A DNA stretch of 51,048 bases, taken from positions 1 to 51,048 of IMG/VR virus record IMGVR_UViG_3300005099_000077. One strand, given 5' to 3'. Source of the DNA: a virus. Under the pieces are notes generated by a model. The model ran no database searches, had not been told where the DNA came from, and worked only from the letters and a program-made list of their open reading frames with translations. Both the position numbers and the translations under genes were made by a program. Below, piece by piece: positions 1 to 7,200 of this stretch (the stretch's first letter is position 1; each line of letters starts with the position of its first letter).

Positions 1-91
1 AAGCTGCTGCGGTTTTGTCTATGAAATGATAGGTTCGCCCACAAAAGGGGCAGGTTACACTCGTTTTGGTAATCCGCATCCAATAGCTCAT
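1..91. repeat. Terminal direct repeat, left copy
   Basis: Bases 1-91 are identical to 50958-51048. An exact odd-length end overlap of this size is what a k-mer assembler leaves on a circular or circularly permuted molecule, so it is best read as one locus counted twice rather than a biological terminal repeat. It contains the first 30 codons of the zinc-ribbon gene that is complete at the right end. Confidence 0.95.
1..91 (-). CDS. Partial duplicate of the zinc-ribbon gene (N-terminal part)
   Basis: This is the first 30 codons of the 60-residue zinc-ribbon protein fully encoded at 50866-51048. It is cut by the window edge and appears here only because the circular sequence is repeated at its ends. 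The start codon at 91 overlaps the stop of the upstream 58-residue gene in an ATGA arrangement, which shows the natural operon order across the join. Confidence 0.7.
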   Translation of the reverse strand, partial: MSYWMRITKTSVTCPFCGRTYHFIDKTAAA

Positions 92-264
92 CCTTCCCAC
101 TCCTTGTCAAACATTTCGTGTTCAGGCCAGCCCCATTCTGCTGCCTCCTCCTCGAAGCGACAGAGCATTTCCCACAAATCCTGAACAAAAGCAGGAGGCA
201 ACTCTAATCCATATTCGTTTGCCAGGATAGTGACTTCATCCTCGAATAGAAGTTGATTCATCAT
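88..264 (-). CDS. Small acidic hypothetical protein, 58 aa
   Basis: A short reading frame starts at a double ATG (264) and ends in a TGA that overlaps the ATG of the next gene by four bases (ATGA), the spacing typical of this operon. The protein is acidic and rich in Glu and Trp (for example EEEAAEWGWPEHEMF near the C-terminus) and has no motif I recognise. Its place between two small - strand genes and the tight coupling support it as a real gene. Its function is unknown. Confidence 0.65.
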   Translation of the reverse strand: MMNQLLFEDEVTILANEYGLELPPAFVQDLWEMLCRFEEEAAEWGWPEHEMFDKEWEG

Positions 265-278
265 TGGTCAATCCCCCA

Positions 279-542
279 CTACCGGACACATTGTGGACGC
301 CGAAAAATGCTTTTCCATCCCCAATTAGTAAGATGAGGTCCCCAAACGTGTTCCCACCCCTGGGCCTCTAAAGATTTCTTCTCGTCAGGATAGTTGGGAT
401 TGCATAAAGAATGATTAGAATGATTATTGGAAAAGTAACAACAGGCGTCTACTTCAATATATTCATAGCCCGGCTCTACTGTGCCTCCTGTGAGCGCATA
501 TAAGTGCCACTCTGCAAGCTCTCCAGGATTAAGTTTGCGCAT
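279..542 (-). CDS. Hypothetical protein, 87 aa
   Basis: I chose the ATG at 542 (MRKLNPGELAEW) because a GGAGGGGG ribosome-binding site lies just upstream; the longer frame to 581 has no such site. The protein is rich in aromatic residues, Asn and His and has a CC pair near residue 35 and a Trp-rich stretch near residues 63-77. No family recognised. It overlaps the end of the coiled-coil gene upstream by 14 bases and so belongs to the same - strand operon. Confidence 0.65.
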   Translation of the reverse strand: MRKLNPGELAEWHLYALTGGTVEPGYEYIEVDACCYFSNNHSNHSLCNPNYPDEKKSLEAQGWEHVWGPHLTNWGWKSIFRRPQCVR

Positions 543-744
543 TATCCCCCTCCCACTGCCGGATAGGTTGGCTATATTCACAGTAACGCTCTTCCAGATA
601 ATTTATAAGCCGCCTGTATGCCGGACTAGACAGGGCTTCCTCCAACTCCAACCGTGCCCTCTCTATTTCCCGCTGGAGACGTATAATAGCCAACTCTTGT
701 TCTATAATGGCTGGGTCATTTTCAAACAGTAACTGTCTCGCCAT
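529..744 (-). CDS. Small coiled-coil protein, 71 aa
   Basis: The start at 744 (MARQLLFENDP) follows a GGGAGGAGACC ribosome-binding site and overlaps the end of the preceding gene by 23 bases. Residues about 8-45 form a charged amphipathic helix with heptad spacing of Ile and Leu, so the protein probably dimerises through a coiled coil. No enzymatic motif is visible. It is translated in the same operon as the HTH protein upstream and may be its partner, but that is inference from position only. Confidence 0.65.
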   Translation of the reverse strand: MARQLLFENDPAIIEQELAIIRLQREIERARLELEEALSSPAYRRLINYLEERYCEYSQPIRQWEGDNAQT

Positions 745-1804
745 TGGTCTCCTCCCTCGCCAAAGCTTCAAGCTCTTCCTCCTCCCGCCCTTGTTCACTG
801 GCAACAACTATTCGCTCTAGTGCGTCCAACTCTTTTGGAGACAAATCCGAAAGATGAACGCCCGGATTAGCCTCCAGGATGTTGGCAATCTTCGTTGCCA
901 TCGGGACAGGCGGACACTGCAAGTGCGCATACTTCTCCTTCAGGGGGTCATCTGCTATCATATCCAGCGTGCTCTGGCCCCATATTCGCACAAGCAGGTC
1001 GTGAGGAGACAAGGCGCTAGCCCACTCCCCTGGTCGGGCTTTGCGGGCCGGGCGTGGCGGCTGGCGCTTGTTATAGTGGGGCTTGATATAAAGTTTCTGT
1101 GACGGGTCAGGCATCATCCGCCAACGCCATTCCCCCATTGTGGGCGAACCCCTAACCTTAAGGTCTAACTCCTCCGTGTGGTCAGGGTCGTCATCTTTCC
1201 AGCCCCGCAGCCCATCGAGAGAAAGAACAGAAGCTTCGGCTTGTCGCTGACGTGCTTGAGAGCTTGTTTGTATGGCATTCAAGAAGCGCGTAACCAAAAA
1301 GCGAGATGACAAATGCGACGCATCTTTAGCGCGTTTTCCGCGCTTGAGGGCTTCAATAGCTGCCCGGTCAGCTACGCGGTCAATAAGGTCGAGGTTTGCC
1401 ATCTCGACATTCCACAAACCTCGTTCACGCAACAAAACCGTGAGACTATGTTGCAAGGCATTTTTGATGGCGACGAAATCTTCGGCCAGACCTTCACGTT
1501 CTAACCAGGCCAGCGTTTCAGGGTCGTCTAATTTTATCTGAGGGCGTCCGCGTCCAGCCTTTGGAGGAAGGTCAGGCAGGCGAGGAATTATGTCCACAAG
1601 GGGCGTTTTACCTTCGAGGCGTCGCTTGAGGTATTCACGTAGTTTGTCCCATTCGGGACATTGATAAACAATATCATTTAATAAGTCCTGTCCTACGTTT
1701 TCTACCTCAGCAATGCCTATGCGATAGAACGCCGCTATTTTTTCAATGGGCCAACCTTCCTCCAGCCGTAGACGGACAACCGCGCGTTGCTGCTTCGTAA
1801 GCAT
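722..1804 (-). CDS. HTH protein with sigma-region-4-like N-terminus, 360 aa
   Basis: The start at 1804 (MLTKQQRAVV) has a GGAGGG ribosome-binding site. Residues 1-40 (LTKQQRAVVRLRLEEGWPIE, then KIAAFYRIGIAEVENV) read like a helix-turn-helix of the sigma region 4/LuxR type: a run ending in RLRLEEG, then IA, then a second helix. The remaining 320 residues are not recognised. They include a charged helical region, a basic Pro/Arg stretch near residues 250-275, and an acidic C-terminus. The gene lies downstream of the amidotransferase gene in the same direction. A DNA-binding or RNA-polymerase-binding regulator is plausible, but a terminase-like or replication role cannot be excluded. Confidence 0.6.
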   Translation of the reverse strand: MLTKQQRAVVRLRLEEGWPIEKIAAFYRIGIAEVENVGQDLLNDIVYQCPEWDKLREYLKRRLEGKTPLVDIIPRLPDLPPKAGRGRPQIKLDDPETLAWLEREGLAEDFVAIKNALQHSLTVLLRERGLWNVEMANLDLIDRVADRAAIEALKRGKRAKDASHLSSRFLVTRFLNAIQTSSQARQRQAEASVLSLDGLRGWKDDDPDHTEELDLKVRGSPTMGEWRWRMMPDPSQKLYIKPHYNKRQPPRPARKARPGEWASALSPHDLLVRIWGQSTLDMIADDPLKEKYAHLQCPPVPMATKIANILEANPGVHLSDLSPKELDALERIVVASEQGREEEELEALAREETNGETVTV

Positions 1805-1853
1805 AGTATTCCCTCCTCTCTCCACTATTCCCTCCAGAAAACCCTACTTTATG

Positions 1854-3494
1854 TCAATCGTCCTTTTTTATCTTCTCTTCATCACTTCCTTCCGTGCTGT
1901 CCAACTGCGTTAACACCAACCCGATTGACGCAGCATAGTCGCACAATTCGCCAAAGTCAACCGGATGGCCCCGCAATTCCTCCAACAGAATGCGCGCTTC
2001 TTCGTATGCTGTCTCCGCATCCTCCTTCTGCCCATCACGGGCAAACGTATCGCCCAATCGCAGCCAAAAGGCTACCTCCTCGTATGTCCGGTGACACCGC
2101 ACCAAATCGGTTGTGGCGTTTGAGATACTTACTACTTTGCTTTCGCCTTCGTCCTCCTCAATGGCACGGGCCGCCGTCCAACGTCCTGTCCCTATCACCA
2201 CCTCCCTGATATACGTCTCTGGCACGCTATACCAGGCTTCCTGTATAATCTTCTCCCGCTCTTCCACCGTAAGCTCATTAACCCGATGGAAAACGGGATT
2301 GTCCAGCGTGCCGGTTATGTAGTAATCGGCATCATCAAACTCGTCTACCGCATTCGGATTTAACTCCTCTAAGCACATCCAAATGGGCAAACCCCACTTG
2401 CTCGAACGGAAGAAAGTGCGCTCTTCCTTTGGGTCGAAGTAAAACCAGACTTCCCCCTCAGCCAGCATTATGGCCCGACAGATGACGAACGGGTCGGAGT
2501 AGTCGGGATTGAAGGCCCATAGCGCATTCTCGAACCCGCCCACCTTCGTCCCCATATAGATACTCCGGTTGGGCCAGACAAGCCAGGACGTGCCCTCAAG
2601 GTCACTCCAATCGAACGCCAACGGGCCTAAATACAGCAGGTCTTCTTCGCGTCCTTCGAGGACAACGGCGGAGGCTATGCCCGCAAAGTCATCGTCATAT
2701 TCGTAACCCTCCGCTTCGGCAATGGTGGCCTCCTGCACTTCCGCCCGTTCCTCCTTCTTCTTTTTCTTCTTGCCCTTCTTCTTGCTTGTGTAGGACGTGT
2801 AATGATAGCTGGCTTCGCTCAGAAGACGGGCATTCTCCAACTCCTCGTAAGGTGTTTCAGTAACCCGAACGGGCAAGCTACAACCAGCCACCCGCCTTGT
2901 ATGTTCGGCAGGAATAAGGAAGGTGGGGATAACGCTTCCTAAAATCTCCGCCCCGGTCTCCGGGTGTTTACCTACTTCCAACAAGCCCCCGCTTTTGTAG
3001 ATATAGACGCCATCCTCTAACATAAACAAGGAAACGCCATCGCCCATTGTCACATAATTCGGGTCGAGGTCTTCCATTACGCGCCACATCACGTAGGCAT
3101 CAGAGACGTTGGGAGGGGCAGGCATCTCCACGCCTCTGGCAACCAGCGCCCACCACGCCATCCGCCAATCTGTCCACGTTCCGTTGAAGGCGTAGATAAC
3201 TTTGTTGCCCACAAAGGGCATACAAAGCTCGTCACACACTCGCCCAACGGAGGGAATGCGGGTGTGAAAGATGACGCCATAGCGCATTTTATCTTGATTT
3301 TCCCTTATTACCGCCAAAAGCTCAGCGGGTGTTTTGGCCACGCCCTTGACGCCTTTGAATTCTCCGGTTTCGGCGTCAATCCAGGCGATGCCGTTGCCCT
3401 TCCCTCCGCCTACCTTTATCAGGTGTGCCATATAGCCTACCAAAGTTTCATCACTCCAGGCTTCAGGATGAGGAATGTAAGCTAGTCTGCACAT
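1854..3494 (-). CDS. Class II (Ntn) glutamine amidotransferase-like protein, 546 aa
   Basis: Starting at the ATG at 3494 gives MCRLAYIP, placing Cys at position 2. That is the N-terminal nucleophile class II glutamine amidotransferases need, and it has a GGGAGG site at good spacing; the longer GTG start would bury the Cys. Residues about 70-140 show the expected order: FHTRIPSVG, a Cys-containing segment, then PFVGNKVIYAFNGTW (the HNG-type ammonia-site loop, here FNG) and SDAYVMWRVMED. A Lys-rich linker lies near residues 240-250, and the C-terminal quarter has a TPR-like helical pair. The domain would release ammonia from glutamine for the ligases encoded just upstream in the transcript. The C-terminal 300 residues are unassigned. 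Confidence 0.8.
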   Translation of the reverse strand: MCRLAYIPHPEAWSDETLVGYMAHLIKVGGGKGNGIAWIDAETGEFKGVKGVAKTPAELLAVIRENQDKMRYGVIFHTRIPSVGRVCDELCMPFVGNKVIYAFNGTWTDWRMAWWALVARGVEMPAPPNVSDAYVMWRVMEDLDPNYVTMGDGVSLFMLEDGVYIYKSGGLLEVGKHPETGAEILGSVIPTFLIPAEHTRRVAGCSLPVRVTETPYEELENARLLSEASYHYTSYTSKKKGKKKKKKEERAEVQEATIAEAEGYEYDDDFAGIASAVVLEGREEDLLYLGPLAFDWSDLEGTSWLVWPNRSIYMGTKVGGFENALWAFNPDYSDPFVICRAIMLAEGEVWFYFDPKEERTFFRSSKWGLPIWMCLEELNPNAVDEFDDADYYITGTLDNPVFHRVNELTVEEREKIIQEAWYSVPETYIREVVIGTGRWTAARAIEEDEGESKVVSISNATTDLVRCHRTYEEVAFWLRLGDTFARDGQKEDAETAYEEARILLEELRGHPVDFGELCDYAASIGLVLTQLDSTEGSDEEKIKKDD

Positions 3495-3495
3495 A

Positions 3496-4380
3496 TCAGT
3501 CACCCTCCCTTTCGATTATCTGCTTGAATAAATTCAGGTATGCGTCCTGCGAGATTTCTATCTTCAGGCCCGGCCCTGTGTTGACCTCCGAAACATAGGC
3601 CGTATCTGTGTCTTCTACATACATCACGTCCGCCGCGCCATACGTCAGGCCCAAAACATCAATGGCCTTAATGCCTGTCTGCAAAACGACGGAAGGAATT
3701 CGCCACGGTTTACGCGAATGAAAGCGATAGCCCGCTGCAAAATTCCACACCTTGCTGTCCCTGTCCCATTCGTCCTCGTCCACGACAACTTTGCGCTGGA
3801 CGAAAATCATATCGGGCGAATCGTCGTGTTGGGCATTCGTCCAGCCTACGTGTATTCTATACTCTCTGTCCTTTGGGATATAGGACATTGCGTAGCCCCG
3901 GCCCGCCTGCCGACAAGCGCTCGCCACCTCTTCGGATGTTTCGCAAAAATAAAAGCCGCGCCCGCCCTGGTGATTGGGCTTCCGCACAATCAGGGGCAAG
4001 CCCAGGCGTTCGACAAGAACATCCACAGGCTGAGGCAGGAGAAGGGTGGGAGGCACAGAAACACCGTGGTCGGCTAGAAATTGGCGCGCCCTGGGCTTGT
4101 TCGCAGCCAGGCCGATAGCGGCGGGAGACTGCACGTCTATGAGATTGTCGAAGTCGTAGCGGACGGAATAGGGACTTGTGCAGCCCCAACGCAGGAGAAG
4201 AACGGGCGTTCCATCACGGGGATGGCGGAAGCCTCTCTCCCTGTGCAGGCGGCCCAGGATGGACTTCCCCCACCGCACGCTTGTCCCGTAGGCGTCAAAG
4301 CCCATCTCCCGCAGGCGACGGCCTAACCGACGCGAGGTCGTTCCTGTTTTCCCCTTTAGCCCCGCAACGATTATAATCAT
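3496..4380 (-). CDS. ATP-grasp carboxylate-amine ligase (RimK-like), 294 aa
   Basis: The fold is visible as NKPRARQFL (residues 94-102), the nucleotide-binding lysine and glycine-rich loop RKPNHQGGRGF (133-143), SYIPKDREYRIHV (166-178), GAADVMYV (248-255) and the Mg-binding end motif SEVNTGPGLK (264-273). These are the hallmarks of RimK/COOH-NH2 ligase-type ATP-grasp enzymes, which join an amine to a carboxylate through an acyl phosphate. The N-terminus (MIIIVAGLKGKTGTT) looks like the family's Rossmann-like preATP-grasp part. The stop is one base before the amidotransferase start, and the amidoligase gene lies 11 bases upstream, so the three enzymes are co-translated. The substrate is unknown; a peptide or amino-acid ligation is expected from the family. 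Confidence 0.85.
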   Translation of the reverse strand: MIIIVAGLKGKTGTTSRRLGRRLREMGFDAYGTSVRWGKSILGRLHRERGFRHPRDGTPVLLLRWGCTSPYSVRYDFDNLIDVQSPAAIGLAANKPRARQFLADHGVSVPPTLLLPQPVDVLVERLGLPLIVRKPNHQGGRGFYFCETSEEVASACRQAGRGYAMSYIPKDREYRIHVGWTNAQHDDSPDMIFVQRKVVVDEDEWDRDSKVWNFAAGYRFHSRKPWRIPSVVLQTGIKAIDVLGLTYGAADVMYVEDTDTAYVSEVNTGPGLKIEISQDAYLNLFKQIIEREGD

Positions 4381-4391
4381 TGTTCGCCTCC

Positions 4392-5891
4392 TTAGAAATC
4401 TATCTCCTCATCTATCTCCTCATCCGGGTCTATATCGGGCCATTCGATTATGGCCTGGAAACGGTCAGGCAGGGTGTCCAGGACGCGCCGGGCTTCTTCA
4501 TCGTAGCGGCTATTGTGTATCATCTGAGTGTCGGCGTTGTCTATACGAGCATACTCATACATCTCCTCCAGGTCGGCCATCCACCTCAAGTTTGTTATTC
4601 TACCTAACCGCGCCATAATCCACCGCAGTATCTCCGCCGGATTGGGCCGGTAAGAACCCATCACGTGGGTGTTAATGGTGATAATGTTGGCGTTCTCATA
4701 CAGGTCACGGGTGACGCTTACCGTATTGGGGAGTATTCGGCACACACCATCTATGTGAGCATCCCAAAGTTCAACCATATTGGTCGCACAGTAAGCACTA
4801 GGTTTCCACCCGCCCAATGCATCCCACGTAAGCAGGTCGCTGAAGTTGCGAAAGACAAGCAGGATAGGCTTTGGCAGCGAGACGGCCAGAGCCACAGGAT
4901 ACTCCCCCGTCTCCCAATGGGCAAAGTTTCGCATATAATTTTCGTCCTTGTCAAACCATACGAAATTCCACACGTCACCTACCGGCGGCCTGCGTAAAGT
5001 GTCGTAAAGGTCATTAGTTGGGGCGTTAGCCTCCCGCCACCGGGCCAACTCCTCTTCGGTTGTAAAGCCCCAGGCCACCCGCAGGTCACGATTTTCCCGC
5101 CACGTGCGGCCCAATATAACGCACTGTTTCAGATAGCCTAACGCCCCAGCAATCTCCCGGTCACGATATAGCTGATATTTAGGCCAGGTTTTCGCCACGG
5201 CCCAAAAGTGCGCCTTCAGATGGGCGGTATTGTATTCGCTATAATCCTTTGCCAGGGCGTCTTTCGGTGGAGTATAGGGCCGAGGTGGAATGTGGCCGTT
5301 AAAGAATTCCCAGGCCACCATATAGGCCAGACTGAGGTAAGCCTTTGCAATGCCAGGCTCGACAATCCAGCTACCTGGGGCGCGATACTCCAGGCCGTGA
5401 GGCTGTTGTCGCCAATTAAAGAGACCGCCATAGGTGGTGTTCATTCGGCGCTGACGGGCATCCTCTCGTCCCTCAAGGAGGAGGGCCAAAGGCGCAAAGT
5501 GATAAGCTAGCACTTCCACCAAATCATTATAGATACTCTCCCGATGGAAACGTTTGGGAAAGCCAAAATGAATATGGCCACCCACCGGGTCAGGCCCTAC
5601 CATATTGCCCGCCTTTACCTTGAGGACGCGCATTCGGTGGCTATATGCAGCCTTTTCAGCCAGTTTACGGGTCAAGGCCCCGATAAGAATGCGCACGTTG
5701 TTCACGACTTCAACGGGCCGCACACCAGGCCGGGGACGAATTTCGCCTATATCGGGATGTCCGTCCAGCCCTATGTTTCCGCTCCGGCCTAGGTAACGGA
5801 TGTTAATGTCGTCGGCCATCACCTGCTGGCCCGTAAGAACATTGACATAACCGAATTCAGGGTCAGCCCCTAAAGAAAGTTGGACAGTCAT
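4392..5891 (-). CDS. phiEco32-type COOH-NH2 ligase (glutamine synthetase-like amidoligase), 499 aa
   Basis: Signature segments of the phage COOH-NH2 ligase type 2 family are present in order: GADPEFG (8-14), DGHPDIGEIRP (43-53), GGHIHFG (104-110) and EYRAPGSW (168-175). This family has a glutamine synthetase-like core that uses ATP to form amide bonds. The C-terminal 300 residues are rich in Trp and Tyr and are less familiar; they end in an acidic DEEIDEEIDF-type tail. The start codon overlaps the stop of the upstream gene (ATGA). The neighbours are an ATP-grasp ligase and a glutamine amidotransferase, so this is part of a small pathway that probably makes or attaches an amide-linked modification. 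The target (cell wall, DNA base, virion protein or host protein) is not shown by the sequence. Confidence 0.85.
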   Translation of the reverse strand: MTVQLSLGADPEFGYVNVLTGQQVMADDINIRYLGRSGNIGLDGHPDIGEIRPRPGVRPVEVVNNVRILIGALTRKLAEKAAYSHRMRVLKVKAGNMVGPDPVGGHIHFGFPKRFHRESIYNDLVEVLAYHFAPLALLLEGREDARQRRMNTTYGGLFNWRQQPHGLEYRAPGSWIVEPGIAKAYLSLAYMVAWEFFNGHIPPRPYTPPKDALAKDYSEYNTAHLKAHFWAVAKTWPKYQLYRDREIAGALGYLKQCVILGRTWRENRDLRVAWGFTTEEELARWREANAPTNDLYDTLRRPPVGDVWNFVWFDKDENYMRNFAHWETGEYPVALAVSLPKPILLVFRNFSDLLTWDALGGWKPSAYCATNMVELWDAHIDGVCRILPNTVSVTRDLYENANIITINTHVMGSYRPNPAEILRWIMARLGRITNLRWMADLEEMYEYARIDNADTQMIHNSRYDEEARRVLDTLPDRFQAIIEWPDIDPDEEIDEEIDF

Positions 5892-6676
5892 AGCACGCCC
5901 CTCCTTCTCATTTCATAGTATACGTCGTTAACTCTTTGTGGTGTTAAGGCATTCCACAAGTCTTCAACGTCTTCATAAATGTCACTAAGATAACGTAAAA
6001 CAGTGCCCACACTGGTATCAAAGTAATTAGCCGTTGTCTGATAAAGAGTGTCCAAAAGTGTTTCCTTAGCAAAGATGGGATGAGCAATAACCAATCTTGT
6101 CTCGCTATCGCAGTGCCGACAAAGATGAGCCGATTGGCCGAAACAACGAAACAATGCCCAACATTTCTCTTTCCAATCAGAGTTAATCATTACAGGACAG
6201 TTAAAGCGGTTGTCCCATAAATTAGGCCATAACTCCTTATGGCGTAAGGCATCCCATAACCGCACATAATCGGCCATATTGTCGGTGTGACATATCGGTA
6301 TTGTAAAAACGCTTTCGATGTTATCGTTCCGCAGGATGGGCGTATAGCGACGTATACGCTCACGCATTCGGTAAGCCCTGGCCAACGTGCTGTATTGGGC
6401 CTTGACTATGTTGCGCAAAAGGCCCACCCGAAAAGTAGGCGGGGCAATCAAGGCCCACAACCAGCTCGCCCGCTTGAGTAAATCAGGATTGTCAAGCAAA
6501 AACACGCGCAGGTCTTCCACAGGCTCAGGCCAAACGGCATCCAGGTGAGAACCCGCCCGCACATAGAGAGCATCCCATCGCTGTGAAAAACGTCCAGGAA
6601 GCTTATTAGTCCCTTTAATGCGGTGAACATAAACGCACCTGTATTTATTCCCACGCACCTTAAAGAAACGAGACAT
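5888..6676 (-). CDS. Hypothetical protein at head of amidoligase operon, 262 aa
   Basis: The start at 6676 has an AGGAGGTGCGAA leader, and the stop overlaps the amidoligase start by four bases, so this is the first gene of the four-gene operon. The protein is basic, rich in Arg, Trp and Tyr, and has a Cys cluster near residues 167-195 (CPVMINSDWKEKCW, then CRHCDSE) that could bind a metal. No family recognised. It could be a substrate-binding or target-recognition partner of the amidoligase enzymes, which is inference from operon position. Its C-terminal RRRGVL resembles the ERGVL end of the gene at 7622-8326, but I see no wider similarity. Confidence 0.7.
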   Translation of the reverse strand: MSRFFKVRGNKYRCVYVHRIKGTNKLPGRFSQRWDALYVRAGSHLDAVWPEPVEDLRVFLLDNPDLLKRASWLWALIAPPTFRVGLLRNIVKAQYSTLARAYRMRERIRRYTPILRNDNIESVFTIPICHTDNMADYVRLWDALRHKELWPNLWDNRFNCPVMINSDWKEKCWALFRCFGQSAHLCRHCDSETRLVIAHPIFAKETLLDTLYQTTANYFDTSVGTVLRYLSDIYEDVEDLWNALTPQRVNDVYYEMRRRGVL

Positions 6677-6699
6677 TTCGCACCTCCTCTTACGTCTTC

Positions 6700-6756
6700 G
6701 CTTTGGCCTCGATGAGGAAGGAGGATAACATCCTCCGCCCTCATCGAGGCCAAAGC
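6700..6756 (-). other. Long perfect hairpin in the amidoligase operon leader
   Basis: An 18-bp perfect inverted repeat (GCTTTGGCCTCGATGAGG and its complement, 6700-6717 and 6739-6756) encloses a second 7-bp stem (GGAGGAT/ATCCTCC) around a 3-base loop. The arm core GCCTCGATGA occurs again just outside the hairpin at about 6755-6764. It lies 24-80 bases upstream of the operon's first start codon. No U-run follows on the - strand, so it looks more like a leader structure or RNA-processing/stability element than a terminator. Confidence 0.75.
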
Positions 6757-6937
6757 CTCGATGAAGGGGATTTTAGGAGGGCCGTAGCCGTCCAGGGGTG
6801 TTGTAACCAATGGGACTACTGCCCCCCTGCCCGCCAGCCACACTCACCCCTTCCTACCCTGGCCTTCCGGCGGACAGGCCGAGGGCCTATTGGCGAACGG
6901 ATAAAATATAACATTAAATCCGCCGCCTTTGTATGCA

Positions 6938-7133
6938 GGGCGCAGCCCCCGACGTGCGCCCAGCACCCCTCCAGGCATCCTCACCCTTACGGGTGGAACG
7001 AGGCCGTAGCCTCTGGAGGTAAGCAGGCCCCGTCTGGCGGGAGTTACTAGGAAAGCCGGGCGGCTTTCGTGCTCTCCTCCCTGCGTCACCGCCATTGGCC
7101 CAGGGCGAGAGGGCGGAGGTTTTGCTCTCCGCC
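6938..7133 (-). ncRNA. Candidate structured RNA with multi-stem fold
   Basis: Read on the - strand, this gap folds into many short perfect stems: GGCGGAG/CTCCGCC (7112-7133), GAAAGCC/GGCTTTC (7051-7068), a three-way junction closed by CCTCCAG/CTGGAGG (6968-6974 with 7013-7019) with two inner hairpins, and GGGCGCA/TGCGCCC (6938-6961). The inner hairpins are capped by C(TACG)G and C(GTAA)G on the - strand, which are the stable UNCG and GNRA tetraloop classes. On the + strand the loops would be CGTA and TTAC, so the - strand is the likely transcript. GCAGGG/CCCTGC could close the whole element. No protein start with a ribosome-binding site lies inside. Class unknown. Confidence 0.55.
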
Positions 7134-7140
7134 TAGCAAA

Positions 7141-7200
7141 TTGGGCCGTGGGGAGTTGAACCCCTAGACCTCAAACCCTGCATCCGCGCAGCGGCCCAAA
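7141..7200 (-). other. tRNA-like element without anticodon arm
   Basis: On the - strand an 8-bp perfect acceptor-like stem (TTGGGCCG at 7199-7192, CGGCCCAA at 7148-7141) encloses a small CTGC-gcggat-GCAG hairpin and a typical T-arm (GGGG-TTCAACT-CCCC). Between them are only about 12 bases instead of an anticodon arm, so the length is about 58 instead of 72-76. It is not a functional tRNA. It overlaps the last codons of the gene ending at 7164. It could be a decayed tRNA, an RNase P target or a tRNA-mimic domain. Confidence 0.5.

Larger units (their letters stand above)
6677..7163. other. 487-base noncoding gap between - strand genes
   Basis: This gap holds, from right to left, a tRNA-like element, the multi-stem RNA candidate, a hairpin near 6861-6883 (GGCCT/AGGCC with inner TCC/GGA), an AT-rich patch at 6898-6922 that could serve as a - strand promoter but matches no clear -35/-10 pair, and the 18-bp hairpin before the amidoligase operon. 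Open frames here on either strand lack ribosome-binding sites, and I take them as chance. Confidence 0.7.

Noticed and set aside
3718-4326. Long + strand frames opposite the ATP-grasp gene
   Set aside because: Shadow frames caused by high GC content; the - strand gene has clear motifs and a ribosome-binding site.
6898-6922. - strand promoter in the AT-rich patch of the leader gap
   Set aside because: A TATATT-like word exists, but the -35 position does not match and the conserved 39-bp element is absent.
6703-7095. Frames of 83-131 codons within the noncoding gap upstream of the amidoligase operon
   Set aside because: They run through the hairpins, lack ribosome-binding sites and have low-complexity, frame-inconsistent products.
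7141-7200. Attachment site (attP) made from a tRNA 3' end
   Set aside because: The T-arm and acceptor are present, but I find no integrase or excisionase gene anywhere on the circle, so the idea has no support.
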